A DNA stretch of 64,000 nucleotides, from contig NZ_CP009434.1 in NCBI RefSeq assembly GCF_000960995.1, positions 310,001-374,000 of the forward strand. The letters are read 5' to 3'. Every line of letters starts with the position of its first letter. Position 1 is the stretch's first letter. The position numbers were made by a program, and so were the translations under genes. Below, in pieces: positions 8,520-16,531 of the stretch. The DNA comes from Burkholderia glumae LMG 2196 = ATCC 33617 (GTDB taxonomy: Bacteria; Pseudomonadota; Gammaproteobacteria; Burkholderiales; Burkholderiaceae). The notes under the pieces are model-generated. The model did not search any database, had not been told where the DNA came from, and was given only the letters and a program-made list of their open reading frames with translations.

Positions 8520-9560
8520 TCAATTCAGGCGCGACTTCAGCTCGCTCGCCATGGCTTTCATCGCCGCCTTGGTCGGGGCATCCTCGGCCAGCGCGTTCAG
8601 CAGCCCGAAGTCGTGGATCGTGCCGTCGTAGCGCGTCGTGGCAACCGCCACGCCGGCCGCGTCGAGCTTGCGGCCGTAGGCTTCGCCCTCGTCACGCAGC
8701 ACGTCGAACTGCGCGACCTGGATCAGCGCCGGCGGCAGGCCCTTCAGCTCCGCCGTCGAGGCGCGCAGCGGCGACGCGTAGATCTCGTTGCGCTGCGCTT
8801 GCCTGGTCGTGTAGGCATCCCAGAACCACTTCATCATCGGCCGCGTCAGGAAGTAGTCTTTCTGATACGCCTGATACGAGCCGTCGTTGAAGTTGTGGTC
8901 CGTCACCGGCCAGAGCAGGCCCTGGAAACGGATCGCCGGGCCGCCCTTGTCCTTTGCCATCAGCGCGACGACGGCCGCCATGTTGCCGCCCACGCTGTTG
9001 CCGACCACCGCGAGGCGGCTGCCGTCCACGCCGATCTCCTCGCCGTGCGCGGCCACCCAACGGGTCGCCGCATAGGCCTGGTTGATCGCCACCGGATAAT
9101 GCGCCTCCGGCGACGGCGTGTAGTTCACGAACACCGCCACCGCGCCCGACTGCACGACGAGGTCGCGCACCAGCCGCTCATGGGTCGGGAAATCGCCGAG
9201 GATCCAGCCGCCGCCGTGAAAGAACATGAACACCGGCAGCGTGCCCTTGACGCCCTGCGGCCGCACGATCGTGACCGGCACGCTCAGGCCGTCCTGCTCG
9301 ATGGTGCGCGTCGACACGTCGATGCCCGACAGGTCCACCTTCACGCTGTTCTGCGCATCCACCAGCACCTGCCGGGCCTTGGCCGGGCTCAGCGTTTCGA
9401 GGCCCGGCCCCTTCGTGCCGTTCAGCGCGGCGAGAAAGCGCGTGGTGGCGACGTCGGGCGTGTCCGCGACAGTCGAGGCGGCCGCGCCGGCGGCGAACGC
9501 GGAACTGGCGGTGGCAAACGCCGACACGGCGGCGATCAGCAGCGGCTTGACGAACTTCAT
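8520..9560 (-). CDS. secreted alpha/beta-hydrolase (acetyl-esterase/lipase family)
   Basis: A 346-residue hydrolase. ATG 9560 is preferred over the longer frame because AGGA lies upstream and the protein then starts with a clean signal peptide (MKFVKPLLIAAVSAFATASS, cleavage likely after SAFA). The HGGGW oxyanion motif and the nucleophile elbow GNSVGG (GxSxG) place it in the hormone-sensitive-lipase-like family; DVLRDEG and the final IHDF supply the catalytic Asp and His. The natural substrate is unknown, probably short-chain esters. It follows ohr by 60 bp on the same strand, so it is probably part of the tetR-controlled unit. Confidence 0.88.
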   Translation of the reverse strand: MKFVKPLLIAAVSAFATASSAFAAGAAASTVADTPDVATTRFLAALNGTKGPGLETLSPAKARQVLVDAQNSVKVDLSGIDVSTRTIEQDGLSVPVTIVRPQGVKGTLPVFMFFHGGGWILGDFPTHERLVRDLVVQSGAVAVFVNYTPSPEAHYPVAINQAYAATRWVAAHGEEIGVDGSRLAVVGNSVGGNMAAVVALMAKDKGGPAIRFQGLLWPVTDHNFNDGSYQAYQKDYFLTRPMMKWFWDAYTTRQAQRNEIYASPLRASTAELKGLPPALIQVAQFDVLRDEGEAYGRKLDAAGVAVATTRYDGTIHDFGLLNALAEDAPTKAAMKAMASELKSRLN

Positions 9561-9620
9561 GATGGATTCCTCAGCAATGAATGGCGATGGCGGATGACGC
9601 AATGGATGGCGGCCGGGCGA

Positions 9621-10046
9621 TCAGACGATCGTGAGCGTGACGTCGATGTTGCCGCGCGTCGCGTTCGAATACGGGCAGACGATGTGGGCCTTGTCGACGA
9701 GCGCCTGCGCCGCTTCGCGGTCCATGCCCGGCAACGCGATGCGCAATTCGACCTCGATGCCGAAGCCGTTCGGGATCGCGCCGATGCCGACGCTGCCGTC
9801 GATGGCCACGTTCTCCGGGATCGCGATCTTGTCGCGCTGCGCGACGAACTTCATCGCGCCGAGGAAGCAGGCGCTGTAGCCGGCGGCGAACAGTTGTTCC
9901 GGGTTCGCACCGGCGCCGCCCGCGCCGCCGAGTTCGCGCGGCGTGGTCAGCTTGAAATCCAGGTTGCCCTCGGGCACCACGGCACGGCCGTCGCGGCCAC
10001 CGGTTGCATGGGCTTGGGCGCGGTACAGCACTTTTTCGATCGACAT
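9621..10046 (-). CDS. ohr: organic hydroperoxide resistance protein, Ohr/OsmC family
   Basis: A 141-residue peroxidase that reduces organic and fatty-acid hydroperoxides. The two redox cysteines are in GYSACFLGAMKF and in AHIVCPYSNATRGN, with the N-terminal Arg and following Glu regions of Ohr present. ATG 10046 is chosen because the protein then starts MSIEKVLYRA, the usual Ohr N-terminus, with CAGGAGTCA upstream. Classical ohr genes are paired with the MarR-type OhrR; here the neighbour is a TetR-type gene, and matching dyads flank both promoters. It is likely co-transcribed with the downstream secreted hydrolase. Confidence 0.92.
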   Translation of the reverse strand: MSIEKVLYRAQAHATGGRDGRAVVPEGNLDFKLTTPRELGGAGGAGANPEQLFAAGYSACFLGAMKFVAQRDKIAIPENVAIDGSVGIGAIPNGFGIEVELRIALPGMDREAAQALVDKAHIVCPYSNATRGNIDVTLTIV

Positions 10047-10082
10047 GACTGACTCCTGTTCAATGATGGAACGACGTTTAAC

Positions 10083-10098
10083 TATCGACTGCCAGATA
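10083..10098. promoter_or_regulatory. putative TetR operator, ohr proximal
   Basis: TATCGA-CTGC-CAGATA is the weakest of three related dyads (arms match at 4 of 6 positions). It lies 37 bp upstream of the ohr start. It shares the AGATAGA right arm and spacing with the sites at 10149 and 10803. Confidence 0.5.
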
Positions 10099-10148
10099 GA
10101 CAAGCTGCGCAAACCATGCAGACGCACGAGCGTCTGCTCTCGATTATT

Positions 10149-10164
10149 TATCTACCAATAGATA
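10149..10164. promoter_or_regulatory. putative TetR operator, ohr distal
   Basis: TATCTA-CCAA-TAGATA is a perfect 6-bp dyad with a 4-nt spacer. It lies between the tetR terminator and ohr and so is well placed to control the ohr-esterase unit. The same dyad recurs in the tetR promoter at 10803. Confidence 0.7.
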
Positions 10165-10181
10165 GATAAATAATCCCAATA

Positions 10182-10203
10182 AAAAGGCGGCGGGCCGCCT
10201 TTT
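10182..10203 (-). terminator. intrinsic terminator of tetR
   Basis: AAAAGGCGGC-GG-GCCGCCTTTT forms a 10-bp stem with a 2-nt loop just after the tetR stop, and on the minus strand runs into TTTTTATT. It separates tetR from ohr, implying that ohr has its own promoter. Confidence 0.8.
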
Positions 10204-10224
10204 CGTGTATTTCGACCGGCGCCG

Positions 10225-10791
10225 TCACGGCGCTTTCTTCCAGGCCCGCTCGACTTCGTCGAGGCGCGCCTTCGATTGGAACAGCCGGCTCGCCAGCACC
10301 GCGCCCTGGTAGGCCGCGTAGAGCGTGCGGGCCGCATCCTCGGGCGCACCGCTGAAAGCCAGCGTGCCGTCCTCGGCGCCCTGCGCGAGCAAGGCGGCGA
10401 GCCAGCGTTCGTTGATGCCGAAGAACGCCTGCACCGCCTGCCGGACCGAATCCGGCAAGGCTTCGATGTCCGCCGCCAGCATCCCGCACAGGCAGATCCG
10501 GCGGCCGTCGCCGAGCACCTTGCCGAACAGTTGCGTGTAGCGGCCCAGCTTCGCGTCCGCCGGCAGAGAGGGGTCGATCCCGTCGATGCCGGCCAGCAAG
10601 TTCGCGCTGTAGGTCTCGACCGCTTCCAGCACCAGATCGTCCTTGGACGGAAAGTAGTAGTGGATGCTCGAGGTCTTGACGCCGACCAGTGCCGACAGGT
10701 CGCGGTAACTGAAGCCGTTGTAGCCCCGCAGCATCATCAGCTCGATCGCATGTTCGAGCAGTTGTTGGCGGACATTCGGTTTCGTTTCCAT
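10225..10791 (-). CDS. TetR-family regulator with a CxC motif, probable repressor of ohr and itself
   Basis: A 188-residue TetR protein. The helix-turn-helix covers about residues 15-55 (GYNGFSYRDLSALVGVKTSS, then HYYFPSKDDL). The ligand domain begins with Cys100 and Cys102 in RRICLCGML, an arrangement that could sense electrophiles or oxidants, although the CLCGM motif also occurs widely in this subfamily. The start at 10791 gives METKPN; the longer frame would run through the operator at 10803-10818. Matching dyads upstream of both tetR and ohr suggest repression of both. What inducer it responds to is not visible. Confidence 0.85.
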   Translation of the reverse strand: METKPNVRQQLLEHAIELMMLRGYNGFSYRDLSALVGVKTSSIHYYFPSKDDLVLEAVETYSANLLAGIDGIDPSLPADAKLGRYTQLFGKVLGDGRRICLCGMLAADIEALPDSVRQAVQAFFGINERWLAALLAQGAEDGTLAFSGAPEDAARTLYAAYQGAVLASRLFQSKARLDEVERAWKKAP

Positions 10792-10802
10792 GGATCGAAC
10801 TT

Positions 10803-10818
10803 TATCTACTGGAAGATA
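10803..10818. promoter_or_regulatory. putative TetR operator, autoregulatory
   Basis: TATCTA-CTGG-AAGATA (5 of 6 arm positions paired) sits 12 bp upstream of the tetR start. It matches the ohr-side dyads in arms and spacer length. Confidence 0.65.
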
Positions 10819-10863
10819 GAGAGTCAAGATGTTTTTGAGAAATTCCTGGGCGGGCCGGCGCGG

Positions 10864-10941
10864 CCATCGTTCGCCGCCTCAACGGCGCGCCATCGTTCGC
10901 CGCCTCAACGGCGCGCCATCGTTTGCCGCCTCAACGGCGCG
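10864..10941. repeat. three tandem 26-bp repeats at the 3' end of the acetyltransferase gene
   Basis: The unit CCATCGTTCGCCGCCTCAAC plus GGCGCG recurs at 10864, 10890 and 10916; the third copy has one mismatch (TTTG for TTCG). The copy nearest the gene contains its last codons and the stop (10931-10933), so the array is a duplication of the gene's 3' end extending into the spacer before tetR. Confidence 0.9.
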
Positions 10942-11641
10942 CCAGCGTCACCGCCTGCAACGGCCGCCGCAGCGCGAAGCCGAGCTTGCCATACAGGGCG
11001 ATCGCTCCCGTGTTGGCCGCGAATACGTGCAGGAACGGCATCTCGGCGCGCGCCGCGATCTGCTTCGCGGCAAACCGGACGAGCCGCTCGGCATAACGCC
11101 GGCCGCGATGGCCGGGGTGGACGCACACCGCGCTGATCTCGGTGAAGCCGGGCAGATGCAGCCGCTCGCCGGCCATCGCCACCAGCGCGCCGTGCTGCAG
11201 GATGCCGTAGTAGCGCCCCATCTCGGGCGTGCGCGGCGTGAACGGCCCCGGCTGCGCCAGCGCCACCAGTTCGGCGATCTCGCGCGCGTGCCCGGCGCCA
11301 AGGCGCTCGATGCCGCCGTCGGCATGGTGCTCGCCGTCCTCGCACGGCACCCGCAGAATCATCTGGTTCAGCGTGCCTTGCCCCTCGATCTCGAAGTCGC
11401 CGGGCGGTCGCCATGGCGTGGTGCCGAACATCTTCACGGTCTCGCCGGGCGCCATCAGCGCCGCGAGCGCGCGCCAGGCCTGCGGCGTGTCGGCGGCCAG
11501 CGCGCCGAACGGCGAGATCGCGGGCTCGAAGCGGCGCGCCAGATCGCCGCCGAGCGCGATCCCGGCCTGGCAGGTGGTCAGCGCACGCCAGATCGCGTTG
11601 TCGAGATGGGAGAGGGCGGCGTCGGGGGTAGGGAGTGTCAT
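10931..11641 (-). CDS. GNAT-family N-acetyltransferase
   Basis: A 236-residue protein with its GNAT fold in the C-terminal half. EISAVCVHPGHRGRRYAERL is the acetyl-CoA binding strand and Q/RxxGxG/A-type loop (here HRGRRY), followed by FLHVFAANTGAIALYGKLGF, the typical C-terminal Asn and Tyr motif. The N-terminal half is an FR47-like extension. The start is uncertain: ATG 11641 (MTLPTP) or a GTG 30 bases further up, neither with a clear ribosome site. The substrate is unknown. Its 3' end is duplicated in the adjacent tandem array. Confidence 0.82.
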   Translation of the reverse strand: MTLPTPDAALSHLDNAIWRALTTCQAGIALGGDLARRFEPAISPFGALAADTPQAWRALAALMAPGETVKMFGTTPWRPPGDFEIEGQGTLNQMILRVPCEDGEHHADGGIERLGAGHAREIAELVALAQPGPFTPRTPEMGRYYGILQHGALVAMAGERLHLPGFTEISAVCVHPGHRGRRYAERLVRFAAKQIAARAEMPFLHVFAANTGAIALYGKLGFALRRPLQAVTLARR

Positions 11642-11823
11642 CGCGGTGGGGGCAAACGGCGCAGTCGGCACGCGCCATCATAGCCAGAAAGACGCACGAC
11701 GCGCGGGCGCCATGCCGTGCCCCTCGACCCGGATGCGCCACCACACGCGAGCCGACGATCGGCCCCGGCCGGCGCAGCGCGAGCCGCCGCGCCGGGTCGA
11801 GAGCCGCGCCGCCGGCACCGCGC

Positions 11824-12144
11824 TCACCTCGGTTTGCCGAGTTCCTTGGACACCGAGGCCGGGCTCGCGTATTCGCGATCGGGCATGCGCAGCAGGCCGT
11901 CGACGATGCGCGCGTCGGCGTGGCCGTCGCGCGCGCAGCGCAGCAGATCGGCCTTGGTGGCCGGATACTCGACGCCCTTCAACGCCTTCTGCACGTCGAT
12001 CGGGCTCGGCAGCTTATCCTGGCCGCCCTTGTCGTGTCCGCCTTGGTGGCCGCCCTTGTCGTGGTCCTGCTGGGTGCGGCGGCCCTCGTGTGCGCGCGAA
12101 TGGCTCAGTTCGTGGCCGGTGTGCGAGCGGTGGCTCGATGTCAT
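11824..12144 (-). CDS. DUF2795 domain protein with His/Gly-rich N-terminus
   Basis: A 106-residue protein. ATG 12144 is strongly supported by GGAGGTG 7 bases upstream; the longer frame is an artefact of high GC. The first 45 residues are hydrophilic and rich in His, Ser, Lys and Gly (HTGHELSHSRAHEG, then KGGHQGGHDKGGQDK). The remainder is a DUF2795 domain: PIDVQKALKGVEYPATKADLL, then a C-terminal MPDREYASPASV segment. Proteins of this family are small and their function is unknown. It lies in an island of similar small stress-type genes. The His clusters could bind metal, which is speculation. Confidence 0.8.
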   Translation of the reverse strand: MTSSHRSHTGHELSHSRAHEGRRTQQDHDKGGHQGGHDKGGQDKLPSPIDVQKALKGVEYPATKADLLRCARDGHADARIVDGLLRMPDREYASPASVSKELGKPR

Positions 12145-12492
12145 GGAACACCTCCGATGTGCTGGTTCGAGAAAGCGGCCGCCGCCCGCCGGCGCGGCCG
12201 GGACCCATCCGCTCGGGCGCAAGCCGCATGCCGCGCCGCGGCGCCGTTCCCGGCCGGCGACGAGCGCGGCGCCTGGCCGGACAGGCATGGTGCTTGCCGC
12301 CGGGATGCACGGGATCGATCCGCGCGCCGACAGGGCGCGGCGCGTGCCGCGCCCGGCGCCTTCGCCGGCTCCCGGCGCGCCGGCGGCGCCGCCGCGTGCG
12401 CGCGATACTGCCCCGCACGCGAGCCCATTCACCCTCGGCCGGCAAGCCGCGCGCTTCGTGCCGCGTCGCCCGGCCGCTTATCCGGAGCCTCG
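12145..12492. other. gene-free stretch between DUF2795 gene and antiporter
   Basis: About 350 bp in which all open frames are GC-driven and lack family features. The antiporter frame is open leftwards through it, but the only start with a ribosome site is at 12493. It must carry two divergent promoters; none is evident by eye. Confidence 0.5.
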
Positions 12493-13815
12493 ATGCTGCA
12501 TGAAACCGAGTGGTACCTGATCGTCGGCGGCGTGTTCATCGCAGTCGGCTTTGCCGGCTCGGCGCTGAGCCAGCTGCCGTGCAGCACCGCCATGATCTAT
12601 CTGGCGGTGGGCGCGCTGCTCGGGCCGGCCGGCATTGGCCTGATGCAGCTCGATCTAGCGCGCGACGCACCGCTGCTGCGCCACGTGACCGAGATCGCGC
12701 TGCTGGTCTCGCTGTTCGCGATCGGACTGCGCCTGCGGCTGCCCTCGCTCGACCGTCTCTGGCTGCTGCCGGTGCGGCTCGGGTTCGTGGCGATGCTCGT
12801 GACGGTGCCGCTGGTCGCAGCGGTTGCGACCGTCGCACTCGGCCTCGGCTGGGGGCCGGCGCTGCTGCTGGCCGCGATGCTTTCGCCCACCGATCCGGTG
12901 CTCGCCCACGACGTGCAGGTGCGCAGCCCGGGCGACGTCGATCTGGTGCGCTTCGCGCTATCGGGCGAGGGCGGCCTGAACGACGGCATCGCGCTGCCCT
13001 TCGTGCTGGCGGGGCTCGCGCTATGCGGCGACACGGCCTCGACGGGGGGCGCGGCGCCGGGCTCGGCGGCGTTCCTGGCCGAACTGGCGTGGGGCATCGC
13101 GGGCGCGCTCGCGATCGGCGCGGGGCTTGGCTGGATCACTACCCACGGTGTCGCCTGGCTGCGTACCCGCCATGCGCAGGCGCTCGGGCTGGAGGGTTTC
13201 TTCGCGCTCGGGCTGATCGTGATCGCGTTCGGCGTGGCGCAGTATGCCCAGACCTTCGGCTTCCTGGCCGTGTTCGCGGCCGGCGTCGCGATGCGGCGCG
13301 TCGAGCACCGCGCGAGCGGGCCGAGCGCGCCGCGCGAGGTGATCGGCACGATCGACTCGACCGACGTGAGCGCCACCGAGCGCGACCCGGCCAAGGCCCA
13401 CGCCTACATGGCCGAATCGGTGCTCGGCTTCACCATCGAGCTGGAGCGGATCGCCGAGGCGGTGGTGATGACGCTGGTGGGCGGCGCGCTCGCCACGCTC
13501 TCGCTGGCCGCATTCAGCTGGCCGATGCTGGCGCTGGCGGCCGCGCTGGTGCTGCTGATCCGGCCGCTCGCGGTGGCGCTCTCGCTGGTCCGCTCGCCCA
13601 CCACGGCAACCCAGCGCCGGCTGATCGGCTGGTTCGGGATTCGCGGCATCGGTTCGTTCTACTACCTGCTGTTCGCCATCGAGCGGCGCCCCGACGCGGC
13701 GCTGCCGCTGGTGCCGGTGGTGCTCGGCATCGTGACGCTGTCGGTGATCGTGCATGGCATGTCGGCCACGCCGCTGATGAACTGGTATCACCGCTTCTCG
13801 CGCTCGAGCCGCTGA
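12493..13815 (+). CDS. Na+(K+)/H+ antiporter, CPA1-like
   Basis: A 440-residue integral inner-membrane protein with about 12 hydrophobic segments, within the usual length of bacterial CPA exchangers. AAMLSPTDPVLAHDVQV holds the TD motif and SGEGGLNDGIALPFV holds the ND motif that carry the ion-exchange carboxylates in this superfamily. A hydrophilic loop (about residues 280-305) carries SGPSAPREV and STDVSATERDPAKAHAYM. ATG 12493 follows CCGGAGCCTCG, a good ribosome site. It exchanges monovalent cations for protons in pH and salt homeostasis; which cation is not readable from sequence. Confidence 0.87.
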   Translation: MLHETEWYLIVGGVFIAVGFAGSALSQLPCSTAMIYLAVGALLGPAGIGLMQLDLARDAPLLRHVTEIALLVSLFAIGLRLRLPSLDRLWLLPVRLGFVAMLVTVPLVAAVATVALGLGWGPALLLAAMLSPTDPVLAHDVQVRSPGDVDLVRFALSGEGGLNDGIALPFVLAGLALCGDTASTGGAAPGSAAFLAELAWGIAGALAIGAGLGWITTHGVAWLRTRHAQALGLEGFFALGLIVIAFGVAQYAQTFGFLAVFAAGVAMRRVEHRASGPSAPREVIGTIDSTDVSATERDPAKAHAYMAESVLGFTIELERIAEAVVMTLVGGALATLSLAAFSWPMLALAAALVLLIRPLAVALSLVRSPTTATQRRLIGWFGIRGIGSFYYLLFAIERRPDAALPLVPVVLGIVTLSVIVHGMSATPLMNWYHRFSRSSR

Positions 13816-13833
13816 GGCGCGCGCAACGAAAAA

Positions 13834-13864
13834 CGGCGCGGCCGGCATCGAGCCGGCCGCGCCG
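13834..13864. terminator. strong GC hairpin between convergent genes
   Basis: A 13-bp perfect stem (CGGCGCGGCCGGC and its complement) with an ATCGA loop lies just after the antiporter stop. On the minus strand it is followed by a T5 run (TTTTTCG), so it is a good terminator for the DUF1328 gene and probably works for the antiporter as well. Confidence 0.75.
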
Positions 13865-13921
13865 CGCGTTGCAGCGCCGCCGCCGCGCGCCGCCCCAGCG
13901 GGCGCGCGGCGGCGGCCTGCT

Positions 13922-14083
13922 TCACCGGCGTACCACGCCCATCACGAGGGTGACGAGGAACACGATCAGGAAGATGAAGAACAGGATCTTGGCAATCGAT
14001 GCGGCACCGGCGGCGATGCCGCCGAACCCGAAGAATGCGGCAACGATTGCGATCACGAAGAATACGGCGGCGTAGTAGAGCAT
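13922..14083 (-). CDS. DUF1328 small membrane protein (YtjA-like)
   Basis: A 53-residue protein, MLYYAAVFFVIAIVAAFFGF to GVVRR, with two hydrophobic helices joined by a glycine/alanine-rich turn (GGIAAGAASIAK). This matches the DUF1328 family in length and pattern. GGGAGGT sits 5 bases before the ATG. The family is inner-membrane, of unknown function, and often stress- or stationary-phase-induced. It lies in a run of small genes with strong ribosome sites. Confidence 0.92.
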   Translation of the reverse strand: MLYYAAVFFVIAIVAAFFGFGGIAAGAASIAKILFFIFLIVFLVTLVMGVVRR

Positions 14084-14129
14084 GGTTACCTCCCTGTTCA
14101 AGTCATTCGAATCGCGGACCTGCCGCGCA

Positions 14130-14318
14130 TCAAGCGTCGTGCTTATGGCGCGGCTTGCCCCGGACCTTCGTGTGGGCGAAGTCCTCGAGCTGTTTTTCGC
14201 TCATCGAGTCGTACATCGATTTCGATGCCGGTTTCAACGAGCGCACCTTGGTCTGGCCGCGCTTGGCGGCCAGTGCGGCACCGGCCGCACGCTGCTGGGA
14301 TTGGGACTTGGCTGGCAT
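14130..14318 (-). CDS. DUF3008 small protein
   Basis: A 62-residue basic protein beginning MPAKSQSQQRAAGAALAAKR and containing LKPASKSMYDSMSEKQLEDF followed by a basic tail (KVRGKPRHKHDA). The MPAKSxxQQR start and the MSEKQLxDFA motif are those of DUF3008. AAGGAG lies 8 bases before the ATG. Function unknown; it is presumably cytoplasmic and possibly nucleic-acid associated because of its charge. Confidence 0.88.
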   Translation of the reverse strand: MPAKSQSQQRAAGAALAAKRGQTKVRSLKPASKSMYDSMSEKQLEDFAHTKVRGKPRHKHDA

Positions 14319-14479
14319 GTTCGTTCTCCTTGCAAGCGGCCGGCATGCGCGCGCCGCGGCCGATGGCAGCCGCCGCGCCCGTGTTCCGGCCCGCGTTTTC
14401 ATGCAAACCGCATGCCAGGCCTCGCCGCCCCCGCCGCAGCGGGATCGCGCGGATTTCACCCGGACGCGGTCTGGCGTAT

Positions 14480-14773
14480 CTACCATGCGCTCGTAATAAG
14501 TGCATGGTCGAATCGGAGGTGCCTCTCGAGGGCACGCCACGAGGCGGGCCCGAGGCGGGCGCCCACCGCCCGCCCGCTCGACCGGCCGGGCGCCAGGCCG
14601 CGGACCGGCGGCGGCTCTGCGTCAGGCTGACGGTACGGCGGCGGCACGGGTTCGGGCTGATGGCCGGGGTCGGGCGCCGGCTGCGGCTCGGTTTCGGGAA
14701 GCTCGGGCGCCTCGGGGGCGCCGGGCTCGGGCTGATGCAGGACCGGCTCGGTTTTCATCACAACGGTTTTCAT
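14480..14773 (-). CDS. proline-rich hypothetical protein
   Basis: A 97-residue frame beginning MKTVVMKTEPVLHQPEPG with a Pro/Glu-rich first half (PEAPELPETEPQPAPDPG, PEPVPPPYRQPD). GAGGAG lies 9 bases before the ATG, and the frame's base usage is not that of a shadow because no gene lies opposite. Small Pro-rich proteins of this kind are common in Burkholderia; no function is known. The C-terminal half is Arg-rich and less convincing, so the true 3' end may be as given but the protein may be disordered throughout. Confidence 0.5.
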   Translation of the reverse strand: MKTVVMKTEPVLHQPEPGAPEAPELPETEPQPAPDPGHQPEPVPPPYRQPDAEPPPVRGLAPGRSSGRAVGARLGPASWRALERHLRFDHALITSAW

Positions 14774-14867
14774 CGCAACATCTCCTCTCGCGCGCCATGC
14801 CGGGCTCGGCTGGTCGGGCCGGCCGAGCCTTCGCTACACGGCTTGAAGTTTCCACCCGCCGGCAGGT

Positions 14868-15173
14868 TCAGGCGACGAACGCGGCCATCACGAGCCACCG
14901 CGAACGCTCGCCGTCGACGATCGGCGCCGCCAGCGCGTCGCGGTCGCCCGGCGCGCAGGCACGGCGCAGCGCGTGCTGCGCGGCTTCGGCGCTGTCGAAC
15001 ACGGTATCGTCGAGGCGCCGCACACCGGCCTTGTCCTCGAACATGGTCCGCTGCGGGCGATGCAGCAGCGGCTCACGCTGCCAGGCGGGGAAGCGGCCGC
15101 GCACCGATTCGAACGTGCCGCCGCATACGTTGGCTTCGTAGTGGACCCGGCGGGTCCGGTCGTGGATCGTCAT
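14868..15173 (-). CDS. hypothetical protein, 101 residues
   Basis: It begins MTIHDRTRRVHYEANVCGGT and ends RWLVMAAFVA. The start at 15173 is supported by AAGGAG 7 bases upstream. It has a single Cys near the N-terminus, a second Cys in RRACAPGDRD, and no membrane segment apart from the last ten hydrophobic residues. I do not recognise the family. It belongs to the same leftward run of small genes as DUF3008 and DUF1328. Confidence 0.65.
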   Translation of the reverse strand: MTIHDRTRRVHYEANVCGGTFESVRGRFPAWQREPLLHRPQRTMFEDKAGVRRLDDTVFDSAEAAQHALRRACAPGDRDALAAPIVDGERSRWLVMAAFVA

Positions 15174-15373
15174 CACGCTCTCCTTGCTGGGGCGGGCGGT
15201 CCGGTCGAAGCCGCCCGCCGTGAGTGGCTGGATACCGTGCGGCTGCCGCACGCGCCCAAGCGCGTCATATGCGCATCCGTCATGCAGGTTTACGCAAGCC
15301 GCGTGCCGCTCGCCTGCGCGGCGCGCGGCGCTGGTTCACCGCCGCCGCGCCGGCTGGGGCTGCGCGGCCCGCC

Positions 15374-15724
15374 TCAATAACCGTGCGCATCGCCGCTGCC
15401 CGCCCCGCCGCCCGACGCGGCCCCGCGCGTGCCGCCCGCCGCGTCGCCGCGTGGCGCCCCGCTGTCGGCGCCGCCGCCGTGGCGCGAGTCCGTGCCGCGC
15501 GGCGAAAGCCCGCGCGCGGCGGGCGCGGCCCCATGCGCGCCGGCCCGTTCCGCCGCGCGACTGTCGGGCTGCAGGTGGACGCCCGGATCGCGTGGCGGGC
15601 TCGGGCTCGCATCGTGTTGCGGTGCCACGGCGGCCGGCAGGCGCGCACCGCCCGCCAGCAAGACCAGGGCAGCTGACGCGCCCAGGCGCGCAAGACGGCG
15701 CGGCTTCGGGTTCATCGTCTGCAT
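15374..15724 (-). CDS. small exported hypothetical protein
   Basis: A 116-residue frame with a plausible signal peptide: MNPKPRRLARLGASAALVLL then AGGARLPAAVA. The mature part is disordered, rich in Ala, Gly, Ser, Pro, Asp and His. CGGAGGGCGTC precedes the ATG, giving a good ribosome site. No domain is recognised. High GC makes chance frames common here, so support rests on the ribosome site and signal peptide. Confidence 0.5.
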   Translation of the reverse strand: MQTMNPKPRRLARLGASAALVLLAGGARLPAAVAPQHDASPSPPRDPGVHLQPDSRAAERAGAHGAAPAARGLSPRGTDSRHGGGADSGAPRGDAAGGTRGAASGGGAGSGDAHGY

Positions 15725-16012
15725 GACGCCCTCCGGAGATCGTCAGGCCCCGAGATTCCGCAAGCCTCGTTCCGCGCGCCGGCGCGCCCGTGACGCGGCG
15801 CGCTCGCGCCGCGCATGAGCGGGTTTGACAAGCGCTTGCAAAAAACGCGCTGGCAAACGAAGCGGCGCCGCCCGCGCGGCGCGCCCGCCCATGCCGCGCC
15901 CGCGCGCCGGGCGCGGGCGCGGGCGCGGGCGCGCCGCTTGCATCGCGCCATGCGTCCCGCCGCACCTCAAGCCGTTTCCCTTCCGACGAGGCGCGCGGAT
16001 CAGGAGCACGAC

Positions 16013-16531
16013 ATGGCACATCCGAAACGCTCGATCGACGGGCATCTCGACGAATGGCTGCGCGACGCGCATGCGATGGAAGAACAGGCGAGCACCATGC
16101 TCGCCGCGATGGCCCGGCGCCTCGAGCCCTATCCCGACCTGAAGCAGCGCATCGAGCAGCATCTGGGCGAGACGCGCGAGCAGCTCCGGCTGATTCGCGA
16201 ATGCATCGGGCGGCGCGGCAGCGAGGTGTCGGCGCTGAAGGATCTGGGCGCGCGCGGGCTGGCCGCGCTGCAAGGGTTTGCCGGCATGCTGGCGGCCGAC
16301 GAGGTGGTCAAGGGCGTGATCGCATGCCATGCGTTCGAGAACTTCGAGATCGCGACCTACCGCGCGCTGATCACGGCCGCGCGCATGGTCGGCGACGTCG
16401 AGACGATCACCGTGTGCGAGCGGATTCTGCCGCAGGAGGTGGCGATGGCGAACTGGCTGGAGCAGCATCTGCCGCAAGTGGTCAGCGCGTTCCTGGCGCG
16501 CAACCCGGAGCGCGCGGCGGCCTCGCGCTGA
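16013..16531 (+). CDS. ferritin-like DUF892 (YciE-type) protein
   Basis: A 172-residue, almost all-helical protein. Helices carrying HAMEEQAS, EQHLGETREQ, CHAFENFEIA and ILPQEVAMANWLEQHLPQ supply the Glu and His pattern of the ferritin-like four-helix bundle of YciE/DUF892. These proteins bind a diiron or dimetal centre and are stress-induced in enterobacteria; catalytic function is unproven. AGGAG lies 7 bases before ATG 16013. The upstream spacer contains a GCGGGC hexamer repeat (about 15906-15935). Confidence 0.82.
   Translation: MAHPKRSIDGHLDEWLRDAHAMEEQASTMLAAMARRLEPYPDLKQRIEQHLGETREQLRLIRECIGRRGSEVSALKDLGARGLAALQGFAGMLAADEVVKGVIACHAFENFEIATYRALITAARMVGDVETITVCERILPQEVAMANWLEQHLPQVVSAFLARNPERAAASR

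Noticed and set aside
10864..10941. CRISPR-like array
   Set aside because: The 26-bp copies are directly adjacent without spacers, so this is a simple tandem repeat. No CRISPR array or cas gene is seen anywhere in the window.
11635..12492. Upstream extension of the antiporter frame (to 726 residues)
   Set aside because: The extension is Arg/Ala-rich low-complexity sequence without domain; ATG 12493 has a ribosome site and gives a normal antiporter start.
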